64,000 nt of DNA. It comes from Actinomycetes bacterium. GTDB lineage: Bacteria; Actinomycetota; Actinomycetes; Nanopelagicales; Nanopelagicaceae. Both the position numbers and the translations under genes were made by a program. Shown here one piece after another: positions 10,918 through 20,293 of this stretch; within the stretch, counting starts at the first letter, position 1, and every line of letters begins with the position of its first letter. The stretch is from the NCBI GenBank assembly GCA_025363635.1, contig JANYDL010000056.1, forward strand, positions 62,001 to 126,000. The letters are read 5' to 3'. The notes beneath the pieces are model-generated. The model worked only from the letters and a program-made list of their open reading frames with translations, had not been told where the DNA came from and ran no database searches.

Positions 10918-12492
10918 TTAAAAACTCGCAATTTCACCGTTTAGCGCGAGAAGAATTTCTGCGTTAGTTTGGCGGGAGGGAAGTTCGATCACTAATACCG
11001 ATACGCCGCTGACAGTAGTCGCTAATTCGCGGGCTAACTCACTCTGTTCCGTGATCGTGGAGGTCTTTATTCTCAGAGCTTTGGAAATCGCTGCAAGGTC
11101 AAAACCATGAGGTGTACCAAAAATCTTTTCAAATCCATCTACTCCACTCTGTGGGAGTGTGGAGAAGATCCCGCCGCCATCATTGTTGAGAACAATGATT
11201 CGAAGCGCTACATCTTCAGTCAATAAGAGACCATTGTGGTCATGGAGAAAAGACAAATCTCCAATAAGAGCGGTTGTCGATTGGCGCTGAGAGGCGATGC
11301 CTAATGCACATGAAATATTCCCATCGATTCCAGCTAGACCTCGATTCGCAAATGTCTCTATACCTGATCTGGGGCTAGCAAAAGCTTCAATGTCTCTAAT
11401 CGGTCTGGAGGATGAAAGATACAAAGTGCTGTCCTGCGGCAGAGAACTTGCTATTGCACGACATATTGCAGCCTCACTCCAGCTCTCAATTTCTGGGATC
11501 AGGCTTTCGGTCTTCTCTGAGTAGAGGTTCCACAAAGAGTGCCACTCGTGGTCAACTTCCATTTCATCGAGGAGTGGCATGCGTAAGAAAATCTGATCCG
11601 CAACCCTTTTGGTATCAATATTCTCAATTCGCGGATCAATAACAATTTCGCTTGGTGAAGATTTGACGAATGTATTTACGGAACGAGATAAAGTAGTTCG
11701 ACCAATCACAATGACACACTCTGGTTTCAAGTCATTTCTCACTTTATCCGCACCTAGAAAGAGTGAAGCATGCGAAACCGCCTGCGCAAACGAAAGAGGA
11801 TCTTCGGCGATAAGTGGCCATCCAACTTTCTTAGCAAAGGCAGTTACTTCGTCAACTGTGAACCCTGCTCTGTCGTGGCCCACCACAATGACTCCTCGAG
11901 ATGGCTCTAGCGACAAACTTTCAACGACGTAATCTTCTCTTCGTTTTGGCAAAGCGGGGCGAGCATCGACTAGCCAATCACTTTCATCGTCGGGCAATAA
12001 AGGTTCATCAAATTGCAAGTTGAGATGTACTGGACCTTCCCTTAAGAAATCGAGGGCGGAAGAAAAATCAAAATCTGCGTCTTCGACGTCTGCGCTAAAT
12101 GAGACTGCGTCAATGAAAATACCTGCTTGCAATGTCGTTTGATTTGCACCCGTCTGCCTCAAGCGCGCCGGTCGATCAGCTGTGAGCGCGAGCAGCGGTA
12201 CTTGCGAATGCCATGCTTCCAAAATTGCGGGATGGTAATTTGCAACTGCAGTTCCACTTGTGCAAACAAGAGCCACGGGTCGTGCTGACGCTTTAGAAAT
12301 TCCCAGTGCAAAAAAAGCGGCAGACCGCTCATCAATATGAACGTGCAAGGAAATCAATCCCTTTGCTTCGGCACTGTATAGAGCAATTGAGAGTGGCGCA
12401 TTTCGCGAACCAGGCGATAGCACAAAATCTCTAATGCCTTCTGAGATCATCTGAAGTACTAGGGTGCGTGCAAGATGCGTTGCCGAATTCAC
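10918..12492 (-). CDS. menD: SEPHCHC synthase (MenD)
   Basis: Thiamine-diphosphate enzyme joining isochorismate and 2-oxoglutarate to 2-succinyl-5-enolpyruvyl-6-hydroxy-3-cyclohexene-1-carboxylate. 524 residues from GTG at 12492, chosen because it makes a GTGA overlap with the menC stop and has GGAAGG about 8 nt upstream; an upstream start at 12555 would run far into menC. Motifs: VLSPGSRNAPLSIAL, HIDERSAAFFALG and VCTSGTAVANYHPA in the N-terminal domain, and FANRGLAGIDGN with ALIGDLSFLHDHNGLL and NNDGGGIFSTLPQ in the ThDP domain. Confidence 0.95.
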   Translation of the reverse strand: MNSATHLARTLVLQMISEGIRDFVLSPGSRNAPLSIALYSAEAKGLISLHVHIDERSAAFFALGISKASARPVALVCTSGTAVANYHPAILEAWHSQVPLLALTADRPARLRQTGANQTTLQAGIFIDAVSFSADVEDADFDFSSALDFLREGPVHLNLQFDEPLLPDDESDWLVDARPALPKRREDYVVESLSLEPSRGVIVVGHDRAGFTVDEVTAFAKKVGWPLIAEDPLSFAQAVSHASLFLGADKVRNDLKPECVIVIGRTTLSRSVNTFVKSSPSEIVIDPRIENIDTKRVADQIFLRMPLLDEMEVDHEWHSLWNLYSEKTESLIPEIESWSEAAICRAIASSLPQDSTLYLSSSRPIRDIEAFASPRSGIETFANRGLAGIDGNISCALGIASQRQSTTALIGDLSFLHDHNGLLLTEDVALRIIVLNNDGGGIFSTLPQSGVDGFEKIFGTPHGFDLAAISKALRIKTSTITEQSELARELATTVSGVSVLVIELPSRQTNAEILLALNGEIASF

Positions 12493-13466
12493 CGCGCCCA
12501 ACCTTCCTTCTCTAAACCTAGATCCCAAATCTTTTTGATTCTCTCCTGCCACCACAATAAACGATCCTGCGGGACTGCGAATTCGGTAAGAGATTGAATC
12601 GAAGGTACAACGTCGACGATCTCAATCGCTCCATCAATAATGGGGAAATGAGCGACATCTGCACCGAGCAGACTTCCGGTGGCTAAACCACAAGCGTAAT
12701 TGAGTTTTGGCAGAACCCCTGCCAATCGAAGGCCATGAAGGATCCCGATGGTGGATTCCAGAGCACTTGAAACAACGACTGGAAGTCCGTGATGGTTAGC
12801 CAAGCGAAGTGAACGCGCAATTCCGCCTAACGGGGCAACTTTCAGCATCACAATATCTACGGCTCCATCTAAATCAATTGCAAAAGGGTCCTTCGCCTTT
12901 CTCAGTACTTCATCTCCAGCGATCAAGATGGGAACGTCGAGGACACGCTTCAGTTCTCGTAACTCTTGAATCGTTGCGCAAGGTTGTTCAACATACTGAA
13001 TATGCCCCGCGTGAATAAATATTTCACCCAAGTATTGACAGGCTTGTTGCACAGACCACAAGCCATTGACATCGAGTCGAATCTGCAGACCTGGTATTAC
13101 TTCTTGTGCTATTCGAATTCGATTTAGATCGTCTTCAAAATTGTCACCAACTTTTATTTTGGCCACCTGACAGCCTGGGTACCACGAAAGAACTTCTTCA
13201 ATCTTTTCTCTACCGTTTACCGCGGGAAGGGTTGCATTCACATCTATTTTGCTTCTTAGTAAAGCGGGTGGTGAAAGGTACGCTGACTCAATGGCGCTTT
13301 GTAACCACGGCAAGGATTCTTCTGGGCCATATTCCAAAAAAGGCGAGAACTCGCCCCAGCCTGCCGGCCCTCTAATGAGTGCAACTTCGCGAACTTCTAT
13401 TGAACGAAAATTAGTTTTCGTTGGTAAAGCTACAACGTGCAGTGATTCAAGAATTGAATCAAGCAT
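12489..13466 (-). CDS. menC: o-Succinylbenzoate synthase
   Basis: Enolase-superfamily dehydratase making o-succinylbenzoate from the MenD/MenH product. 325 residues. Catalytic lysines K103 and K105 (KIK), metal ligands D132 (LDVNG), E160 (YVEQP) and D185 (AGDEV), and the second-side lysine K209 (MLKV) are all present. It has no DxD motif of the dipeptide-epimerase type, unlike the related protein at 36818-37819. It begins immediately after menB on the minus strand and overlaps menD by four bases, forming menB-menC-menD. Confidence 0.93.
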   Translation of the reverse strand: MLDSILESLHVVALPTKTNFRSIEVREVALIRGPAGWGEFSPFLEYGPEESLPWLQSAIESAYLSPPALLRSKIDVNATLPAVNGREKIEEVLSWYPGCQVAKIKVGDNFEDDLNRIRIAQEVIPGLQIRLDVNGLWSVQQACQYLGEIFIHAGHIQYVEQPCATIQELRELKRVLDVPILIAGDEVLRKAKDPFAIDLDGAVDIVMLKVAPLGGIARSLRLANHHGLPVVVSSALESTIGILHGLRLAGVLPKLNYACGLATGSLLGADVAHFPIIDGAIEIVDVVPSIQSLTEFAVPQDRLLWWQERIKKIWDLGLEKEGWAR

Positions 13467-14345
13467 TTATGGGCGCCTTGGAAACTTTCCAAAATCTGGG
13501 CGTCTCTTTTCTTTATATGCATCGCGACCTTCTTGTCCTTCTTCGGATAAATAGAAGAGCAGCGTTGCATCACCCGCCAGTTGTTGAACGCCCGCCAAGC
13601 CATCATCGGCCGCGTTGAGGCTCGCTTTCAATAGGCGCAGCGCCATCGGTGAATTGCGGAGCATCTCTCTACACCATGAGACAGTTTCATTTTCTAAATC
13701 CGCAACAGGAACGACAGTGTTGACTAATCCCATGTTCAACGCTTCTTGGGCATCATATTCACGGGTGAGGAACCAAATTTCACGCGCTTTCTTCTGGCCA
13801 ACGTGAGCCGCAAGTAGTCCTGCTCCGTACCCGCCATCAAATGAGCCGACCATTGGTCCTGTTTGTCCAAATTTGGCATTCTCGGCTGCAATCGTGAGAT
13901 CGCATACAACGTGTAGTACATGCCCGCCTCCGATAGCCCAACCGGCGACCATAGCAACCACCGGTTTCGGTGTACGACGAATCTGAATCTGAAGATCAAG
14001 AACGTTGAGTCTGCCGATTCCTTTCTTAGCTAAAGAATCATCACCTAAATATCCATCATCTCCACGAACGCTGATGTCTCCGCCTGAGCAAAACGCTTCG
14101 GTACCTGCGCCAGTTAAAATGATCACACCGACGTCTTCGGCATCACGCGCTAGCGAAAAGGCGCTTTGCAACTCAATGATTGTTTGGGGGCGAAAAGCAT
14201 TGCGCACATGGGGGCGATTGATCGTGATCTTGGCCATTCCATCCGCGATTTCGTACATGACATCAACAAAATTCTTTCCGCCTTCACCGATCTTCCAATT
14301 TGGGATAGAACGGCTGCCGAATTCACGCTTGATTGGCTTGCTCAC
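13467..14345 (-). CDS. menB: 1,4-Dihydroxy-2-naphthoyl-CoA synthase
   Basis: Crotonase-fold enzyme that closes the naphthoquinone ring from o-succinylbenzoyl-CoA. 292 residues. Hallmarks: [13 protein letters not shown] (oxyanion and flexible loop), [37 protein letters not shown] with the family Asp, and the C-terminal [20 protein letters not shown] lies 5 to 10 nt before ATG at 14345. It heads the menB-C-D operon and diverges from menE across only 41 bases. Confidence 0.96.
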   Translation of the reverse strand: MSKPIKREFGSRSIPNWKIGEGGKNFVDVMYEIADGMAKITINRPHVRNAFRPQTIIELQSAFSLARDAEDVGVIILTGAGTEAFCSGGDISVRGDDGYLGDDSLAKKGIGRLNVLDLQIQIRRTPKPVVAMVAGWAIGGGHVLHVVCDLTIAAENAKFGQTGPMVGSFDGGYGAGLLAAHVGQKKAREIWFLTREYDAQEALNMGLVNTVVPVADLENETVSWCREMLRNSPMALRLLKASLNAADDGLAGVQQLAGDATLLFYLSEEGQEGRDAYKEKRRPDFGKFPRRP

Positions 14346-14386
14346 ATTTCCTCCTGCTCGGTCACAGGCGATAGCCTACGGCGGCA

Positions 14387-15487
14387 ATGGAAAAGAGAAC
14401 AAAAGAACTGCGCTCGCTACGTGTCGAATCCGTTCACACCGTGATGGATTATCTGGCGCGGGCGTTATCTGGCGTTGGGCCCGCGGTCACATTTGGCCCT
14501 GTCTCCGACCAGACCTTGAGCAGCACGGTCTCTGAGGCGATTGCAATTGTTGTCACCACTACTGGTTCCACAGGGAGGCAAAAGGAAGTCGCTCTAGAGG
14601 CAAGTTCGATACTCGCAAGTGCGCGGGCATCCAATGAATTCCTCAATGCTCACTTTGGCGATACGTGGTCATTATTGCTGCCACTGACCCACATAGCAGG
14701 AGTCAATGTTTTGGTACGTAGTTTGGAACTTGGTACCACTCCGATTGACTTACGTAACGCTATCGAATATCCAAAAGTGAATTTCACCGCGATAGTCCCC
14801 ACTCAACTTTTTCGGGCTCTCAATGGAGATTCACTTTTGCTTGCGCATTTACAGGGGTGCAAAGCCGTATTAGTTGGAGGTTCCACCTTGACTCCTCAAG
14901 TTAAGGCTCAAGCAATTGAGGCAGGAATCGAGATTGTGACCACTTATGGAATGAGTGAGACATGTGGGGGGTGCGTCTATGAAGGAACTCCCTTGCGCGG
15001 TGTTGAAATCCAGATCCGTGATGGTTACATCAAAGTAAAAGGCAAGACGCTCGCCTCGACTTATTTGAATGATGAAACTGCTTGGTTCGACGCTTTTGAT
15101 GACGGCTGGTTCGTCACTCACGATCTCGGCGTAATAGAAAATAACTTACTTACCGTTTTAGGTCGCGATGATGAGGTGTTTATCAGCGGAGGTGAGAACA
15201 TTTCACTTTCTGCAGTCGAAGAGGTCATCACACAGAATTATCCCTCTCTTATATTTGCCGCATTTGCTATGGAGGATGCGGAGTGGGGAAGCGCGTTGCA
15301 CCTGGCAATTGATGCGAGCTCCAGTGTTTCTCCTGACGAAATTTCTAGCACACTGGTCCAAACTCTTGGATCGCATACCAAACCAAAAGATTTCCTCAGG
15401 ATCAAGGAAATTCCATTGGTTGGGATCGGAAAAGTAGATCGACAAGCCCTTATAGAGTTAGCAATCCGCGAGAAAGGGAATTCATGA
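14387..15487 (+). CDS. menE: o-Succinylbenzoate-CoA ligase
   Basis: Adenylate-forming ligase that activates o-succinylbenzoate with CoA. 366 residues, the short form usual in actinobacteria. Seen: the phosphate-binding loop TTTGSTGRQKEV (about 56-67; Gln replaces the common Pro), PLTHIAGVNVL, TYGMSETCGGCVYEG, DGWFVTHDLG, GRDDEVFISGGENIS and near the end VGIGKVDRQAL with the catalytic lysine. ATG 14387 has no clear Shine-Dalgarno; a TAGCCT box ends 9 nt upstream. ATG 14444 would give a shorter N-terminus and is possible. The stop overlaps menA (ATGA). Confidence 0.92.
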   Translation: MEKRTKELRSLRVESVHTVMDYLARALSGVGPAVTFGPVSDQTLSSTVSEAIAIVVTTTGSTGRQKEVALEASSILASARASNEFLNAHFGDTWSLLLPLTHIAGVNVLVRSLELGTTPIDLRNAIEYPKVNFTAIVPTQLFRALNGDSLLLAHLQGCKAVLVGGSTLTPQVKAQAIEAGIEIVTTYGMSETCGGCVYEGTPLRGVEIQIRDGYIKVKGKTLASTYLNDETAWFDAFDDGWFVTHDLGVIENNLLTVLGRDDEVFISGGENISLSAVEEVITQNYPSLIFAAFAMEDAEWGSALHLAIDASSSVSPDEISSTLVQTLGSHTKPKDFLRIKEIPLVGIGKVDRQALIELAIREKGNS

Positions 15488-16338
15488 CCCCAGTTTACGT
15501 CTGGATAAAGGGAGCACGTCCCCGAACATTACCGGCAGCGGTAGCGCCAGTGATTGTGGCGACCGCACTCGCAGATTCACAGAGCAATCTCCCTCGCGCG
15601 CTACTTGCACTGATTGTTAGCCTCTCATTACAAATCGCAGTTAACTATGCAAATGACTACTCAGATGGCGTGCGCGGAACAGATACAGATCGAATAGGAC
15701 CAACACGCATTGTTGCAAGCGGCTTAGCGACACCACTTGCTGTAAAGAAAGCGGCTTTCATTGCATTCTTTATCGCTGGAATATCAGGTCTTGTTCTCGC
15801 TGCACTCAGCTCCTGGTGGATACTTGTAGTGGGTGCCATCGCGATTGCAGCTGCATGGTTTTATACTGGAGGAAAATCCCCATATGGTTATAGCGGATTC
15901 GGCGAGGTCTCGGTATTTGTTTTCTTTGGGTTGGTCGCAACTATGGGAACTTTCTTCGTTCAGACCGAGAAGTTGACACTCAACTCTTTTCTCGTCGCCG
16001 TCCCCCTCGGAGCACTCTCTTGTTCCCTCCTCGCTATAAACAACATCCGTGATCGTGCAAAAGACTCCCTTGTGGGCAAAAGGACCTTGGCGGTTCGCAT
16101 GGGCGATGATGGAAGTCGATTCTTTTTTGCCATCTTGTTGCTGATTTCTCACGTTGTCGCACTTTTTGTAACTCCATGGGCCTTACTTACCCTTGCGGTG
16201 GCGCCACTCTCTTTGAACTTGGCGCGAAAAGTTAACGGAAACGCTGAAGGCGCTGAATTAATCCCTTTACTCGCCAAGACTGGTCAACTACAACTTCTCT
16301 TTGCTCTCCTGTTTGCCATTTCTCTCTGGCTTGCTTAG
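15484..16338 (+). CDS. menA: 1,4-Dihydroxy-2-naphthoate polyprenyltransferase
   Basis: UbiA-family membrane enzyme attaching the polyprenyl tail to DHNA, giving demethylmenaquinone. 284 residues, about eight to nine hydrophobic helices. Both prenyl-diphosphate binding motifs are visible: NYANDYSDGVRGTDTDR (about 58-74) and NNIRDRAKDSLVGKRTLAVR (about 188-207). Early TLPAAVAPVIVATALA is typical of MenA. Overlaps the menE stop by four bases, so the pair is co-translated. Confidence 0.95.
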   Translation: MTPVYVWIKGARPRTLPAAVAPVIVATALADSQSNLPRALLALIVSLSLQIAVNYANDYSDGVRGTDTDRIGPTRIVASGLATPLAVKKAAFIAFFIAGISGLVLAALSSWWILVVGAIAIAAAWFYTGGKSPYGYSGFGEVSVFVFFGLVATMGTFFVQTEKLTLNSFLVAVPLGALSCSLLAINNIRDRAKDSLVGKRTLAVRMGDDGSRFFFAILLLISHVVALFVTPWALLTLAVAPLSLNLARKVNGNAEGAELIPLLAKTGQLQLLFALLFAISLWLA

Positions 16339-16346
16339 CGAAAGGC

Positions 16347-16352
16347 TAGACT
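16347..16352 (+). promoter_or_regulatory. Leaderless-type -10 box before the small membrane protein
   Basis: TAGACT ends exactly 6 nt before the ATG at 16359, and no Shine-Dalgarno is present. The same box and spacing recur before several other genes in the window. Confidence 0.45.
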
Positions 16353-16358
16353 TCCCTC

Positions 16359-16610
16359 ATGCGCGCCCTCCTGGTCTTACTTCCAATTATTTTCACCATC
16401 TACTCGTTAGTTGATTGCGCCGGTACAGATCAATCCGCGATCCGTAATCTTCCAAAGTGGGCATGGATTCTCATCATTATTCTTTTTGAACCAATCGGCG
16501 GAATTGGCTACTGGATCGCTGGTCGGCCTCGTCGCCCCGGCGGCTTACCTGGTGGATCGCGACGAATCTTGCCACCCGATGATGATCCAGATTTTCTTCG
16601 CAAACTCTAA
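16359..16610 (+). CDS. Small PLDc_N-type membrane protein
   Basis: 83 residues. Two hydrophobic helices (about 3-22 and 34-53) flank LVDCAGTDQSAIRNLPKW, and the second helix ends in FEPIGGIGYWIAGRPRRP. This is the pattern of the phospholipase D-nuclease N-terminal domain family, short actinobacterial membrane proteins of unknown function. The C-terminal tail is proline/glycine- and aspartate-rich and probably cytoplasmic. Start ATG 16359 is supported by the upstream TAGACT box. Its stop codon lies in a palindrome shared with the ccsB stop. Confidence 0.8.
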   Translation: MRALLVLLPIIFTIYSLVDCAGTDQSAIRNLPKWAWILIIILFEPIGGIGYWIAGRPRRPGGLPGGSRRILPPDDDPDFLRKL

Positions 16611-16620
16611 AAATTTAGAG
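16605..16620. repeat. Palindrome holding two convergent stop codons
   Basis: CTCTAAA-AA-TTTAGAG, a 16-base perfect inverted repeat. The TAA of the plus-strand gene (16608-16610) and the TAA of ccsB (complement of 16615-16617) each lie in one arm. The stem is AT-rich and has no T-run, so it is at best a weak bidirectional terminator. Confidence 0.5.
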
Positions 16621-17547
16621 ACCTGAGTAGGTGTGCTTTCCGGTTCCCCAAATATTTATGTAAACGTAATTAAAGAGAAAAGTTGATCCCGCAAGTAAAC
16701 ATAACCATGCTGCCTTGCGACCACGCCAACCCACCGTAACTCGCGCATGCAGATACGCGGCATAGGCAACCCAAGTAATAAATGCCCAGGTCTCTTTGGG
16801 ATCCCAACCCCAATACTTACCCCAGGCGTGTTCAGCCCAAATGGCGCCCGCGATGACGGAAAATGTCCACAGTGGGAAAACAAAAGCAACAAGCCGATAT
16901 GAAAGTTGGTCAAGAACTTCAAGGGAAGGCAAACGCCGAGCCCATACTTTCCGCTCCCCTTTTTGTTCCATTGAATCGAGATATAGATATGAAGCAGCTA
17001 TGACATTTGAAAGTAGAAAGACACCACCCGAAATGATCGCCGCGGAAACATGAATTATTAGCCAAGTAGATTTTAGAGCCGGAACCAATGGCGCACTGGG
17101 GCGGTAAAGAACCGCGACGGCGGTACCGAGGGTAAGTAGAACCGAAATCGAAACAAGAAGGCCCAGCCATCGTAAGTCATATTTTCTCAGCGCAAAGAGG
17201 TATGCCCCGCTAAATGCCAGTGCCCCCGTAATAGAGAATTCGTACATATTACCCCAAGGCACTCGACCAGCCGATAGTCCACGTGTTACTACTCCGGCCA
17301 GTAATAAAAGAAATGCGAGGATCATTAAGGCGGTGGCGATTCGAGCTATCTTCTCTGTTCGTTGAAAATCAAAAGTCTTCACTAACAAATTTCCTTGTGA
17401 AACTTGTGAATTACTTTCCACATCAGTTTGAGGGGCTCGAATCGCAAAGGCCGTTTCATACGCATGTGCAAAAAATGCCAGGGTAAAAACTGCCATTGCT
17501 GAATAAATGAAATCGTTGGATAAATATGCAAGAGATGTGTGAGTCAT
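16615..17547 (-). CDS. ccsB: Cytochrome c biogenesis protein CcsB (CcsA/ResC-type)
   Basis: Membrane partner of ResB in system II cytochrome c maturation; it carries heme to apocytochrome c on the outer face. 310 residues, about eight hydrophobic helices. The tryptophan-rich heme-handling loop reads WGKYWGWDPKETWAFITW (about residues 244-261), with further conserved histidines in LIIHVSAAI and AYLHARV. ATG overlaps the resB stop by one base. It is the last gene of the phosphatase-resA-ccdA-resB-ccsB operon, whose order matches the Mycobacterium cluster. Confidence 0.95.
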   Translation of the reverse strand: MTHTSLAYLSNDFIYSAMAVFTLAFFAHAYETAFAIRAPQTDVESNSQVSQGNLLVKTFDFQRTEKIARIATALMILAFLLLLAGVVTRGLSAGRVPWGNMYEFSITGALAFSGAYLFALRKYDLRWLGLLVSISVLLTLGTAVAVLYRPSAPLVPALKSTWLIIHVSAAIISGGVFLLSNVIAASYLYLDSMEQKGERKVWARRLPSLEVLDQLSYRLVAFVFPLWTFSVIAGAIWAEHAWGKYWGWDPKETWAFITWVAYAAYLHARVTVGWRGRKAAWLCLLAGSTFLFNYVYINIWGTGKHTYSGL

Positions 17548-19022
17548 TAATACAGCCCCTTCACTTCAGTTATCAATTTTGCGATTTCTTCTTCGAGGCC
17601 CGGAGCCCCGCTCTTTGCCAACCCTGCTACTTCAATGAACCCTTCTGAATTGAATCGAATCCAGATTCGTCGACGTCGAGCGAACAGCGATGCAAGTAAA
17701 CCGAGAATGGCGAGGATACCTCCAATTAAGGCATAGCCTTTGCCAGGATCTTTTACCACTTGCAGATTTACCCACTGTACAAAGCCATCAAATCGAATAC
17801 TGCCCTCAGCAAAAGTGTATGTATCTCCCACCTGCAGTGCTTTGAGCCCAATCTTCTGCATGGGCTGCGTGTTAATTCGATAGACAGATTGCGGTACTCC
17901 CTTATCAAGCCCTAAATTCCCCTTCCAGGCTGAAAGTAAAAGTAGTGGGTCTAACGCTTCTGGATAAGAAGAAATCCCTCCGCGAATCTTGTCTCGAGCT
18001 GCGGTGGGCAGAAATGATGCAACAAAACCCAGTTGGGGCGAAGAATCTGGAACCTTAATTGCGCCGATAGAGGTCATATTGGAATCTTGTGGCAAGAAAG
18101 GAATGGGGCCCTGCAAAACTATCTTCCCCGCCCTATCGCGGACGGTCACCACTGGCGAGTATCCATTGGCTTGTAAATAAACGTTTGTACTGCCAAAACC
18201 GAGCGGGCTATTTACTTTAATGATTTTTTTCACAGGCACTGCCCCAGGCTCAGCAATCACGCTGACTTTGAGCGAGTAATCCTCCGGTGCGCTGGTAGCT
18301 GGATTGTAAGTAGCTTTAAAGTCTTCCACCTTGAGTGAAAATGGAGGCATTGAACTATCTTTAAATAGCCTTCCGAAACTGAGATCGTCATAAGTAGTTG
18401 GGGTATTGGTAAAACGCTCTCCCACATTGACGATGGCCTCTCCGTTCATGCTGAAGAGAGCACCAAGACTTACACCGATGAGGATCAAAATAAGTGCAAG
18501 ATGGAAAACTAAATTTCCAGTTTCCCGTAAATAACCTTTCTCTGCAGAAACTGATCCTTCGAACTCTCGAATTCTAAATTTCTCCCTTTTAAGCCAGAGC
18601 TTGGCGCGCTCCAATTCCAATTCGCTCCCTGCCCACGATTGGTGAAAATCCATTCGATTAAGGTTGCGGGGCATGAGCGGGGGCAAAGCACGAGCGGCCT
18701 GCAGATGTTCAAAGGTTCGAGGTAGAACACAGCCGATGAGGGAAATGAAGAGCAAAATATAAATTGCACTAAACCAACTTGAACCGTACACATCGAAAAG
18801 AGATAGCCGATCTAGCCACGATGCGATCGTTGGGTCACTAGCAAAATACTCCCGAACCTTCATTGGATTTTGCGAACGTTGCGGAATAAGAGAACCAGGA
18901 ATTGACGCTACTCCTAATAGGAGCAGCAATATGAGCGCTGTCCTCATGCTTGTTAATTGTCGCCATGCAAAACGAAGGAGGCCGCCAGTGCCGATGTCAG
19001 GGATTTTTACTTCGCTGGTCAT
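17547..19022 (-). CDS. resB: Cytochrome c biogenesis protein ResB
   Basis: Large membrane protein of the system II heme ligation complex. 491 residues: an N-terminal helix after FAWRQLTSMRTALILLLLLG, a second near 84-100, a third near 170-190, a long extracytoplasmic region (about 195-430) and a last helix at about 433-450 followed by ARRRRIWIRF. The motif SIPGSLIPQR near residue 42 and GYLRETGNLVFHLALILILIG (in two parts, GYLRETGNLVF and HLALILILIG) are family hallmarks. Sits directly after the ccdA stop. Confidence 0.94.
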   Translation of the reverse strand: MTSEVKIPDIGTGGLLRFAWRQLTSMRTALILLLLLGVASIPGSLIPQRSQNPMKVREYFASDPTIASWLDRLSLFDVYGSSWFSAIYILLFISLIGCVLPRTFEHLQAARALPPLMPRNLNRMDFHQSWAGSELELERAKLWLKREKFRIREFEGSVSAEKGYLRETGNLVFHLALILILIGVSLGALFSMNGEAIVNVGERFTNTPTTYDDLSFGRLFKDSSMPPFSLKVEDFKATYNPATSAPEDYSLKVSVIAEPGAVPVKKIIKVNSPLGFGSTNVYLQANGYSPVVTVRDRAGKIVLQGPIPFLPQDSNMTSIGAIKVPDSSPQLGFVASFLPTAARDKIRGGISSYPEALDPLLLLSAWKGNLGLDKGVPQSVYRINTQPMQKIGLKALQVGDTYTFAEGSIRFDGFVQWVNLQVVKDPGKGYALIGGILAILGLLASLFARRRRIWIRFNSEGFIEVAGLAKSGAPGLEEEIAKLITEVKGLY

Positions 19023-19748
19023 TTACACCACCGGAATAAAGCCAGAGATTGTAGATCGAAGAGAATTCATAACATCATTCCAAATACCCAATACTTGAAG
19101 TACTCCGATTACCACCAAGAGCCAACCACCCACTTGAGAGATTATGTTTCCGCGACGTGCAATAAATTTTCGAAGATTCTCAGATCGATCCAAAAAGAGT
19201 CCAGTGAGAATGAAAGGGATTCCAAGACCAATGCAGTAACCCAAAGAAAGCAAGGCGCCTCTCAATGCGCTCGCTTGTTCAAAAGCCAGAGTCTCAACTG
19301 CAGCAAGTGCCGGACCGATGCAAGGGGTCCAGCCAACCCCAAAAAGAAAGCCCAAAAGTGGAGCGCCGAGCAGTCCACCATTAGTTGAAATAGATGGTCT
19401 ATAAGTGCGCATTAGAGGGAAACGGCCCATAAAGACAAGTCCCAGTCCAATCGTAAAAACGCCTAAGACTTGAGTAATGATGCGTTCGTGACCCAATATC
19501 CGCGAACCAAGCCCTCCGAAAAGGGCGCCATATGAGACAAAAAGAAAACTGAATCCAGTAATGAAAAGAACAGATCCCAGCAAAACCCGTCCCCGACTCT
19601 TTGACATTCCCGCAGCAAAAGAAATATATCCAGGCACCAAAGGAAGCACACACGGGGAGAGAAAAGAGATGAGCCCAGCGATTATCGCGATCGGGAATGC
19701 GGTCAACATCGTTCCATCCATTATCTGGCTGACAAAGAAATCTTTCAT
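19023..19748 (-). CDS. ccdA: Thiol-disulfide transporter CcdA
   Basis: Passes reducing power from cytoplasmic thioredoxin across the membrane to ResA-type proteins, keeping apocytochrome cysteines reduced. 241 residues, six hydrophobic helices. The two redox cysteines are C33 in LSPCVLPLVPGYISFAAG and C143 in GWTPCIGPALAA. Overlaps the resA stop by four bases and is followed immediately by resB. Confidence 0.95.
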   Translation of the reverse strand: MKDFFVSQIMDGTMLTAFPIAIIAGLISFLSPCVLPLVPGYISFAAGMSKSRGRVLLGSVLFITGFSFLFVSYGALFGGLGSRILGHERIITQVLGVFTIGLGLVFMGRFPLMRTYRPSISTNGGLLGAPLLGFLFGVGWTPCIGPALAAVETLAFEQASALRGALLSLGYCIGLGIPFILTGLFLDRSENLRKFIARRGNIISQVGGWLLVVIGVLQVLGIWNDVMNSLRSTISGFIPVV

Positions 19749-20293
19749 TCAGCACTCACTCGATCTATGAGCTGCGTCAATGACGCGACGGTAATCTCAC
19801 CCGATATTCTGCCTGCTACGCGCCCCTTCTTATCTATGACGACCGTAGTAGGAATAGCATTCGCAGAAAGTGAACCTCTAAATCCAAGCAGGACGGAATC
19901 GTCCACCAAGGTTGGGTAGGGCAATCCAAATCTCTTCACAAAGGCCCGAGCAGTTGATTCGTTGTCCCGAGTCAAGATTCCTACAAAAGAAACACTCGTG
20001 TAACTCTGCGACAAAGATGCAAGAGCAGGTGCCTCTGCTCGGCAAGGTGCACACCATGACGCCCAGACATTTACCACAGTCACCTTGCCGGGAATCATCG
20101 CAAAACTTCCACCATCTAGGGTTTTACCTGAAAGAGATGGTGCGGCTTTCCTAGCATCCATGCTTTCATATGTAATCGTTCCATTGCCAGCCACAAAACT
20201 TTGTGAAGCACCTGTCGAATTTCCTCCGCCACAGCTCGACAATAAAAGGACGCTCGAGGTTCCAATAACAATTGCGCGAAGAATTGACTTCAT
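19745..20293 (-). CDS. resA: TlpA/ResA-like thiol-disulfide lipoprotein
   Basis: Membrane-anchored thioredoxin-fold reductant for apocytochrome c. 182 residues with a lipoprotein signal: a basic start, a hydrophobic stretch, then lipobox LSSC (Cys21). The thioredoxin domain (about 50-180) has the active site WASWCAPC (C81, C84) and cis-proline NAIPTTVVID. Overlaps the phosphatase stop by one base and ccdA by four. ResA is chosen over a general TlpA because of the resB/ccsB/ccdA context. Confidence 0.9.
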   Translation of the reverse strand: MKSILRAIVIGTSSVLLLSSCGGGNSTGASQSFVAGNGTITYESMDARKAAPSLSGKTLDGGSFAMIPGKVTVVNVWASWCAPCRAEAPALASLSQSYTSVSFVGILTRDNESTARAFVKRFGLPYPTLVDDSVLLGFRGSLSANAIPTTVVIDKKGRVAGRISGEITVASLTQLIDRVSAE

